Of a stretch of DNA of 64,000 nucleotides, positions 11,601-23,600 are shown in pieces. The stretch's first letter is position 1. Each line of letters opens with the position of its first letter. The notes beneath the pieces are model-generated. The model did no database searches and was not told the origin of the DNA. It saw only the letters and a list, made by a program, of their open reading frames with translations. The translations under genes and the position numbers were made by a program. The DNA comes from Xestospongia bergquistia. Lineage: Eukaryota > Porifera > Demospongiae > Haplosclerida > Petrosiidae. Where the stretch lies: the NCBI GenBank assembly GCA_963965975.1, contig OZ014422.1:6055701-6119700 (forward strand), written 5' to 3'.

Positions 11601-14600
11601 TTCTAGTGGCATCTATGGCAATTTTTTAAAATGAGAAATAGTACATATAACTTACAGCAATTTACAGTAGCATCAAAAGAATTAGCATTACATTCATCAT
11701 TAATATCTGTAGAGTAAGAACACTGTAAGATAGTGAGGTAGTTGTTGTTAGGACAGTTAACATTATCCAATAACATTGGGTTATTGTCAGTGCCATAACT
11801 ATAGTGCAAAAAAATATTATAACTTATATATAATTACAATTAACCTTATTAATCCAGCTCTAGAATAACTTAATGCTCCAGTATATCCTAACTGATGACA
11901 GATGACATCAGCTTCATATTGATTATAATCAGTATCATCACAGATATTACCCCAGTGTCCATTATACCATATTTGTACTATACCATAGTAATAGGAGGAT
12001 GAAGTGACTCCATTACGATAGAGGCGGACAACACCATTTCCAGATGGTATAGTATCAGTAACAACTGAACGACAAGAACTTGTACTGGGCGAGTAAAATT
12101 TACTTGCTAAAGACAATAGAGACCAATGAAATGAAAACAAACATACCACATTATATATATATATTATATAAAGAAAAAGACCTGGGTGTTTGGGTAGATT
12201 ATTTCACCAAACAAAAAATGTATTAACACCAAATGTTTCAATAGTCAGAGTGACTATCTTCGTCAGTGGCTTAAATATACAGTGACTTATTATTATAAGA
12301 TGTGAGTCATGTGACTTTGAATATCAGGAATACATTCACTACTGTATGATTGACATCACAAGTATTGATACTATTGTCATGATCACATTATAATATTTAA
12401 TATGATGACATGTATATACACATAACATTGGTTCAAAACAATTATAGGGTTGCTTGATAAATTGTGTGCACCAGGCAATAAATATAAGCTAAGATATATA
12501 ACCATGTCACCATATTAAATATTATAATATGATCATGACAGTAGTATCATTACTTGTGATATCAATCATACTGTGACAAATGTATTCCTGATATTCAAAG
12601 TCACATTGACTCATATCTAATATAAATAAGTCACTTTATATTTAAAGACAAATTGATACAATGCTTAACACACATCTACTAGTCAGTCAATTATACTAAT
12701 TAATATTATTGATTTGCTATGAGGACTTACTGCAAGCAATTGTGATGTCTTTGGAGTGAGTACAACTAGTCACACTACTTGTAGGACAGGCATTACTGGT
12801 TCCATAGCACTTATCACTTGATTTACTACTCATTTGAGTTGACCATATAGGTTGATTGGATGATCCAGATCTATTTACATGACAGTTACATCACATCTAA
12901 TGTACGCCAGACTTACTTTATTAAATGGCCATAATAAGTATAATTAGTGTATCCCAATTGTATACAAATCATATTAGCATCATCACTATCAAATCCATCA
13001 TTGCATATTGTTCCCCATTGTCCATTACAGTAGACCTCAACACGTCCTTGATTAACAAAGTTACCTCCTTGAAGACGTATCATACCAGAGTAAGGTTTAC
13101 TGTCCCAAATCCTAGTAGTATCTGTAATAATTAACAACAATATATTATCATAGTAGTCAGAAAACTCACAGCAGTACACAGTAGCATCATAAGAGTTATA
13201 TCTACATGGAAAATACATATATGTAGAGTACAAACACTGTAAGATAGTGAGGTATTTGTTGTTATTACAATTGACACGATTCAGTCTCATTGAGTTGTAG
13301 TCAGTACCATAACTATAAAAAAATAAATACAGATAACAACTACTTTTATACAAACCTCATTAATCCAGCTCTAGAGTAACTAGAAGCTCCAATATATCCT
13401 AACTGATGACAGATGACATCAGCTTCATATTGATTATAGCGAGAATCATCACAGATATTACCCCACTGTCCATTGAAATAAATCTGTACTATACCATAGT
13501 AATAGGAGGATGAGGTGACTCCATTACGATAGAGACGTACAACACCCCTACCATCAGGAACATCTGATAATTACATGTAAATATAAAATCTCTCAGATAA
13601 AATAAAATTTTACTCTTACCACAAGTAGATATTTTAACTGTTGATTTTGAGTTAAATGTGCTGTAACCTGAAATGATAGAAAATAATAAGAGTCTACATG
13701 CCTTGATCTCTAGTCTATGTTATAAAGCATAGACTAGAGAACATGGCTGGCATATAGACATCTTATGTAAGTATTCTTTAAATACTCATAATTATGTCTA
13801 ACACAGTATGTATAGTGGGTGAAAAATAGAAATGTATAATATTAAGTAACTTACTACATTCCACTGTGACAATATTAGAACGGTTACAACTAGTTATTGG
13901 AGTTAATGGACAGGTGTTTCTAGTACCATAGCATCTGTCAGTGGAAGAACTAGACATGTGTGTTCCCCAAATAGGTTGACGGGAATTACTAGATCTAGCA
14001 TGAAGCATAAAAAGCATTATTTATAAGATTCGATTATGCAAACATTTCACATGAAAAATTATCGTTAAAACATAATTATATTATTACTCACAGACTAAGG
14101 TGATTGTAACTACTGTAACTGTTATATCCCAGTTGTTTACAGATAGTTCGAGCATCAGTAGAATCAAATCCATTATTACATATTGTTCCCCACTGTCCAT
14201 TACAGTAGACCTCCACACGTCCTTCATTAGAATAATTACCTCCTTGAAGACGTATCATATAACGTAAGGGATTAATGTTCCATATCCTAGTGGTATCTGT
14301 AACAAAAATATTAACAAACATTATTTCAAAATAGCACTCACAGCAGTACACAGTAGCATCATAAGAGTTAGTGTTAGTACATCCACTATCAATGTATGTA
14401 GAGAAAGAACACTGAAAGATAGTGAGGTAATTGTTGCTAACACAGTTGACATCATCCAGTAACATTGAGTTGTAGTCAAAACTATACCTATAAAAGATGG
14501 ATATTAACATATTTTGGCTTTGGAAAATTCACTTCATTGATCCAGCTCTAGAGTAACTTGAGGCTCCGGTATATCCTAACTGATGACAAATGACATCAGC

Positions 14601-17600
14601 TTCATATTGATTATAGTATGAGTCATCACAGATATTACCCCAATGTCCATTATATCGTATCTGTACTATACCATAGTAATAGGAGGATGAGGTAATTCCA
14701 TTACGATAGAGACGTACAACACCATTCGCAACAGTTGACTCTTCTAAATGGTAAAAAAACAAAGCATAGTCTTTGTATTGACATAATTATTAACATACCA
14801 CAAGTGTATATTGTATTTGTTGATCTTGTGTAGTATCTTCTGTTTGCTAAGAAGACAAACAAGTAAATGAAGGTGAAATATTTTTTATGACTAAATTATG
14901 TATAAGCTTGGCATTCTAGACTTTTTCACTAAAGGTAGCCAAAAACCATTAAAAACAATTAGTCTAATATTGTTAACAAAGATTATATACTAAGGATAAT
15001 TGTTTACAAACTATACTTACTACATTCTATTGTGACATCATTGGCATGGTTGCAGCTAGTTACTGGAGTTCTTGGACAGGAATTTCTAGCACCAAAACAT
15101 TTGTCAATAGAAGTACTGAGCATGTTTGTACTCCAAATAGGTTGACTAGAATTACCAGACCTACATTGATGTATTGACCAAACTATGAATTATGCAGACT
15201 TTTGCCTTAAATATAGGTTAACATCTGAACAATATTACTTACAGACTAAGGTGATTATAACGATAATAATAGTTATATCCCAATTGTTTACAAATAGTTT
15301 GAGCATCATTAAAACTAAATCCATTACGACATATTGTTCCCCATTGTCCATTACAGTAGACCTCCACACGTCCTTGATTAGAATCAATACCTCCTTGGAG
15401 ACGTATCATACCAGGAAAACGATATCCATCCCACATTCTAGTGGTGTCTGTAACAAATCTTTGTAGTTACAGAATTGAGTTTATAATAACTCACAGCAGG
15501 ACACAGTAGCATCATAAGCATTAGTGTTAACACATCCAAAATCAATGTATGTAGAATATGAACACTGTAAGATAGTAAGGTAACTGCCCTTTGCACAGTT
15601 GACATCATCTATTATCATAGAAAGACCATCAGTGCCATAACTATAGAGTGAAATAAACTAAAATATTGTTAATTAATTGATATAATAACCTCGTTAATCC
15701 AGCTCTAGGGAAACTTGAGGCACCAACATATCCCAATTGATGACAAATAACATCAGCTTCAAATTGATTATATTGATAATCATCACAGATATTACCCCAT
15801 TTTCCATTGAAATAAATTTGTACTATACCATAGTAATAAGAGGATGAAGTGACTCCATTACGATGGAGACGGACAACACCATTACCAGATGGAAATCCTA
15901 AACCTTTAATATATTTCAAAATGAATTACAATTTTGAAAATAACTTACTGCAAACAGAAGGTACTTTATTGTCTGATTTTGACTTCAAGCTGTAGTAACC
16001 TTAATAAAAACAAAGAAAAATCTATCACAATATTTAATTGAGTTGTCTGTACTTACTGCATTCTATAGTGATATCTTCAGAATGAGAACAACTAGTCACT
16101 GAAGTTGATGGGCAGGAATTTCTTCTACTATAACATTTGTCAGTGGAAGAACTAAACATGTTTGTGCCCCAAATTGGTTGACCAGAATTCCCAGACCTGT
16201 AGTCATATATACATGTGTGTATGTGCATTTGTGTGTATTAATATAAATATGTCGTTAATAATATTACAAATATCTGGTTATTATAAAATGTAAAAAGTAT
16301 TTAAAGAATCCTGGTATATGAATGTGCATATTTTATTACTTACAAATTAAGATGATTATAATTGCGGTAATAGTTATATCCCAGTTGTTTGCAGATAGTT
16401 TGAGCATCAATAGAACCAAATCCACTATTACATATTGTTCCCCATTGTCCATTACAGTAGACTTCCACACGTCCTTGATTGGAATAATTACCTCCTTGAA
16501 GACGTATCATACCAGAGTAAGGATTACTGCTCCAGACTCTAGTGGTATCTGAACAAATATGATAGGTTGGGAAAATATTTAAACTTACAGCAGTACACAG
16601 TAGCATCATAAGAGTTAGTGTTAGTACATCCACTATCAATGTATGTAGAGTATGAGCACTGAAAGATAGTGAGATAGTTACTCTCTGAACAGGAGAGGTC
16701 ATCAATTCTCATAGAAAAATTATCATTTCCATAGCTGGACAAATATTAATTTTATAATCTGACTTAGATGTATATAAGTTCTAACCTCACTAATCCAGCT
16801 CTAGAGTAACTAGAGGCTCCAGTATATCCTAACTGATGACAGATAACATCAGCTTCAGCAGAATTGTAGTAGATGTCATCACAGATATTACCCCAATCAT
16901 TATTAATATAGATCTGTACTATACCATAGTAATAAGAGGACGAGGTGACTCCATTACGATAGAGACGAATAGGACCATTGCCATCGGGAAAGTCTGTGTC
17001 TATAATTATATATCAAATTGACATATACACAAGACTAAATGAAAATAGGATTGACTTATAAAATATTTAAAGTAAGATACTAAAAATCCACAAATAATAT
17101 AAGTTGTAATTGAAATTTAAAACTTACAACAAGAGGATATGCGATTGCTTGATTTGGAAATTGAAGTAGCATGAACTGAATGGAACAAAGGAAGACATTT
17201 TTTTTTTAAATTTTACTTTATATTATTATAAGTTTTATGGTGAGTTTTCAGACCTATGGTCTGGTAAGGAAGCAGATTATAAAGATAAAGCACATCTAAG
17301 CTAGGTTCATTAGAATGTGATATGTTTCTATTGTGCTTGTACAAATGTGTGAGTCCTAGGCTTGTATAGTTACAGATTATTTTGAGGGCTGCTACATAAA
17401 GACTTTATGCTCTCTCTGTGTGTGTCCAGGGTATTATGTGGATATATCATTACACTCACTGCATTCCACAGTCACAATACTGGAGTTAGTACAGCTAGAA
17501 AATGGGCTTGATGGACAGGAATTTCTAGTACTATAACATGTGTCATAGTAAGTACTATTCATCCGTGTACTCCAAATTGGTTGACTGAAATTACCAGATC

Positions 17601-20600
17601 TATAGTGAAGTATAATCTCATGTCATAATACAATTATTAATTGAAGTACAGAGATGTTTATATACTTACATGTTGAGATGATTGTATCTATAGTAATGAT
17701 TATATCCTAGTTGATTACAGATAGTTAGAGCATCATTACCATCAAATCGATCATCACATATTGTTCCCCACTGTCCATTACAGTAGACCTCCACAAGTCC
17801 TTCATTAGATGAACTACCTCTTTGAAGTCTTATCTTACCAGGGTAGAGATGGTTGTCCCAGATCCTTGCAGTGTCTGTAACAAAATATTTTACACAATAA
17901 GTAGTACACATTACTCACAGCAGTACACAGTAGCATCATAAGAATTGGAAGTACATCCACTATATATGTATGTAGAGTAGGAACACTGTAAGATAGTGAG
18001 GTAGTTGTTGTTAGGACAGTTGACACGAGTAAGTGTCATTGAGCTATAGTCAGTACCATAGCTATAACATTGGTAATGGTTAAAGGAAAGAGCTTAACTT
18101 CAGTATCTAACCTCACTAATCCAGCTCTTGAGTAACTAGAGGCTCCAGTATATCCTAACTGATGGCAGATGACATCAGCTTCGTTTTTATTATAGTTGTA
18201 ATCATCACAGATATTACCCCACTGTCCATTATATAATATCTGTACTATACCATAATAATAGGAGGATGAGGTGACTCCATTATGATAAAGAAGTATAGCA
18301 CCAAACCCTTTACGAGCTATATGGATAGAGCACAATAAAATACAGAACAATCAATGTAAGCAGTTTTACTGTCTAGTTACATCATAAAGTTTAAAAAATT
18401 ACTTACAAATTAATCCAGAACAGGTTGTTGCAACAGCAACAGATTTAGAATAGGAAAGACTATAAGCTAAAGAATGAAATGGCAATGCATTCAAATATAT
18501 CGCTAAGTAATTACCACAAGTATCATTTCACCTTTGTTCTAAAGAAGCAACTTAAAATACTATTATTTTAAAATAATTTAATCAATAACAATAGAAAATT
18601 TTCTTCATTTCTAATTTTTGCAATGTTTCATATCAAAAACACTATGAAACTATGTTTTTCAAATGACAAAAATGTTATGATATTTGAGCAAGAAATATCA
18701 CGAGTCAAAAAGACATAATATATTCATAATAATAGCTATAATTACAATAATATAACTTACTGCATTCTACAGTGACATCTTCATAGTGGGAACAACTAAT
18801 TATAGAAGTTGATGGACAGGAATTTCTAGTACCATAACATTTGTCAGAGGAAGAACTAGACATGAATGTATTCCAAATTGATTGATTATAACTACCAGAT
18901 CTGAAATAACAAATAAATAACAACTAATCAGACATCAACTATTAATATCATTACTAACATTATTAAGAAACGTGACTACACTTACAATCTCAGGTGATCA
19001 TATCTAAAGTAATAGTTATATCCCAGTTGTTTACAAATAGTTCGAGCATCATTAGAACCAAATCCATCATCACATATCGTTCCCCACTGTCCATTACAGT
19101 AGACCTCAACACGTCCTTGATTAACAAAGTCACCTCCCTGGAGACGTATCATACCTTCAAAAGGATTACTGTCCCAGATCCTAGTGGTATCTGTAACAAA
19201 AAATGGTAATTGTTATAGAAAACATTTAACTCACAGCAGTACACAGTAGCATCATAAGAGTTAGTGTTATTACATCCACTGTCAATAGATGTAGAGAAAG
19301 AACACTGAAAGATAGTGAGGTAGTTGCTATTGGCACAGTTTAGATCATCCATTTTCATAAGTAAAGTATCATTCCCATAGCTAGACAGAGATATTTCAAA
19401 CCTAACTTAAAAATATATACTAACTTCATTAATCCAGCTCTAGAGTAACTAGAGGCTCCAGTATATCCCAACTGATGACAAATGACATTAGCTTCACTAT
19501 AATCATAGGAAGAGTCATCACAGATATTACCCCATCCATTGTAATTGACCCTCACAATACCATAGTAATAGGATGTGGAGGTACCCCCATTATGATATAG
19601 AATTACAGCACTATTTTGTGAAGCTGTATACAAATAGAACGACCAACTAACGTGTAATCTATACATGTTTAACATGCTTATTTCTATAATGAGAATAACC
19701 AAGTATCATTGAAATATTTAAGTTGCTCTTTTAAATAATGTTAAATGTAAGTAGTCATTAACATTATTATTGACTTATTGACTTAAGTTGCTTACAAATT
19801 AATCTAGAACAAGTTGTCTTTGTATTATAAACTTTAAAGAAAGAAGTACTGTGAGCTAGAAGAAATAGCAATATAAATATGTTAGTAAAGACTAATAAAG
19901 TACATTAAAATGTAATCACTTACTACATTCAATAGTAACATCTTCAGAGTGGGAACAACTTGTGACTCTAGTTGATGGACAGGAATTTCTAGTACCATAA
20001 CATATGTCAGAGGAAGAACTAGACATGTATGTAGTCCAAATTGGTTGACTGGAGTTACCAGGTCTATATTATGATATACAGATGAATAATCCTCATCAAT
20101 CTATGAACAGTTACATCTAAGCAATGACTTTAGATATAAAATTTTTGTTTATTAGTTAGTTCTTATAGACTAAGGTGATCAATGTGTAATTTTGCTACAC
20201 ATATAACTATATATGGTTATACATGCAGCAAAATTATGCATTGACATCATCAGATTACATAATTAAACTTACAGACTAAGGTGATCATATCTATAGTAAT
20301 TGTTATATCCCAGTTGTTTACAGATAGTTCGAGCATCAGCATAACCAAATCCATCATCACATATTGTTCCCCACTGTCCATTACAATAGACCTCCACACG
20401 TCCTTGATTAGAATAACTACCTCTTTGAAGACGTATCATACCAGGGAAAGGATTACTGTTCCAGATCCTTTTATTATCTATAATAAACATAATAATAGTT
20501 GTTAAGGAAAATATTTAACTCACAGCAGTACACAGTAGCATCATAAGAATTAAGGTTAGTACATCCACTATCAATATATGTAGAGAAAGAACACTGAAAT

Positions 20601-23600
20601 ATAGTGAGGTAGTTGCTACTAGCACAGTTGACATCATCCAACTTCATAGATAGATAATCAGTCCCATAACTAGACAGAGATAATGTAGAGCTTGGTTGTC
20701 ACGTAATTCTAACCTTGTTAATCCAGCTCTAGCGTAACTAGAGACTCCAGTATATCCTAACTGATGACAGATGACATTAGCTTCAGTATAACTGTAGTAG
20801 TAATCATCACAGATATTACCCCATCCATTGTAATAGACCCTCACAATACCATAGTAATAGGATGATGAGGTATATCCATTACGATATAGCCTCAGAGCAC
20901 CATTTGATAAACCTAGTATAGTAAATCAGATAATAATAACCACAAGTTAACAACACTATGTTTAAAAATGTTATTATATCAGTTATTAATGACATAGCTA
21001 TAATATTTAGAAGTAAGCACAGACAAATTGCAATCATCCACAATTTACTACTCAAAGTGTTCCAGGTAGTTCTATAAATATTTTGGGCCATGTGGTGTAG
21101 GTATATAATGTGTTTGAGGTTTCTACAAGAAATAGAGCAAGCCTGAATGCTCAGGTTAGAGGTTTGTATGCAAACCAACTATAAACTTTAAACCTTTTCC
21201 AGACCAATTTAGACAGCTGGCCACAAGGTTGGACTAAATGTCAAGTCGGTAGAATTATGACTGCAATGTACTATTAAAGCTTATAGCCAGACAATGTGGA
21301 ATTCAATAACCAGTTTATGATTACATACTTACTTGACCTTTGGAGTAAAATGATGTTGAGCTGTCAGTTATTATCAAAGGGAATAACAAAGGGAAAGTCC
21401 ATTGCATGTTGTAAGTGGGAAATAGCAGACGTGTTAGCTTATACATGCATAGACTGCAAAGAAAATGTTGGGATAGTCTCTTTGCTTTTCAAAAGTACTG
21501 TTAGTGTCCATTTTAAATACCAGTTGTGTCCATTTGATATTTTATCTGTCCATTTAAAGTACCAACTATGTCCATTAAAGAACTCTTTAAAATCTATGAA
21601 TACTATTAAATTTGTTACTGAGAAAATTTGTTAACAATTAAATTCAATTCAAAAATAGACAAGAGAGTCCTTCAAATGATATATTTCTCTGTAAGCTCAG
21701 AATGTGAAGCCATTAAAGTTCTAGATCAGTAGTGGATGTGGTTAGCTTATCAGAACTACTTCTCAAACTTGTGTTGTGCTAGGAGAAGCACATGGATACT
21801 TGATAAGCTTTCGTACTCTGTTTGCTGTATAAACAGACAGCTTATTATCTAGTCTGTTTTGATACTTTTGACCCACAAGGTCAGTCCACTTGATCTAATG
21901 TGTTGCTTAAGCAGAATTATATTTGATGAGAATAAAAACATGAAGTATTTTTTTCATTGATAAGGTATCTATCAATAAAATGATACCTCATGTTTCAAAG
22001 GCATTATTCAAAAACTATAAATTGTCTAAATGTGACCTCAATGAGGGACCACCTCTCCCAAAACATTTGATGTGATTTACAAAAAGGAACCACTGTTAAA
22101 ATATCTCAAAAAACAGTTCTGTACACATACAGTTACTATATATGCACAACTATTCATGATAACTGTATCCATACAAAACTGCTTTTTAGGTGTTTTAACA
22201 ATGGTCTCATTTCACAAATCAGGTCACAAATCTTTTGAAAGAAGTGGTCCCTTATTACAAATCAGGTCACAAATATAGATACATATAAATATGTAATGTA
22301 TATCTATTTTTAAAATTGTTTTAAATCACATGGTATATTATTATAGTGATTCACTAGTTTCATTTATTCTAAAGTGATGAACCAAACAACAACGTATACT
22401 GTAACCAGTGATTTCTATTGTGAAAACAATATACACTACTTGTATGAGAGACAGATGGTTTTGGTTATGATATAGTTTGTTATCAAAGAGTCACTATCTG
22501 GCCTTTTACTATATAGTGTCTAAGATGAATTGATAAAGCCTAATAATGAACTCTACGTGATAACAGTAAAACAAGATTACTTCAATAATCTAATTTGACA
22601 TCATCATACAGATTAACTTTGTTCAAAAGCTAACACAGTGGAGGGTAAAGTTATAGTATACTGTGCAAAGTGGGCCAACAATCCACCCTAACTATTTACG
22701 CGAGGCCATGATAGAAAGGAAGGGTCTGGGGACAAGCACATATAGGACTTGCACAGCCTACAAAAATCTTGCAGACCACAGAAATATCTCGTGCAATTAA
22801 GAGCTCCTCCTTTTAACTTAATCCCTATTCTATGTGAGTTGTTAATAAAAGTCCTTGAAACTACTTGAAACTCTGATCATCAAGGAGTATGTGATATGAG
22901 GTCACTTTAGTTTATAAAAAATGATCATGCTTGTATTCAAAAGATTGTCACTACATCCACAGCATATCATAACAGCCATTTTGTACTCTTCATTCTCTTA
23001 ACACATGCATGCTCAGATCCAAGTATGCTCTACCTACAGCTGCATTCCTGCTGTACGAGTCCTATATATATATGCTTGTCCCTAGACCTTTCCTCTCTAA
23101 GCGAAGGGTGACAACACCAGACTGAGGCCATATCTATAAACCAATGTATCCTAGTTGTTGGTTTTAAAGAGTATGCATAGACAAACAATGGATATAGTGA
23201 ATTCTGTGAAAAAAGACAACAAAAGGCTCTATCTATTGGATGGGAGGTATGACAGTTGTAAGTTTGGAGTATTATGAATGGTTTCTCCCTTCTCAGAAGG
23301 ACATCTCTTTGTTGAGCTTATACATATAACAAAACTATCAGTTGTGAAATATATAAGTTGATAGGTTTCTTATAGTCATAGTTACTATGGATTTACTACA
23401 ATAACAGTGTGATAGATAGTAGTTCACAGACCTCAAGATGCATTATTCAAGTATTACTATAGTTAAGAAGCTGTTGTTATTATAATTGTTTCTTATGAGA
23501 TTAACTGAAACTATTATATAATAATAGGAATAGATGAGATATTATAATTAATAATCAAAATATTTTTGTACCCATGCGCAAAGATATGTAGAACTGTTTT

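Noticed and set aside
11383-11634. Plus-strand open frames lying over a1 exons (also 13-16 kb, 34-39 kb and 51-60 kb) with similar translations in many copies
   Set aside because: They are antisense shadows. Similarity between them follows from conservation of the SRCR coding strand; the minus-strand reading has the SRCR cysteine pattern and splice sites.
21296-21634. 112-codon plus-strand open frame in the gene B first intron, with relatives in C and D
   Set aside because: Part of it is an imperfect TGTCCATTT repeat, and the copies differ by gaps and early ends without protein constraint. It lies within an intron and has no recognisable domain.
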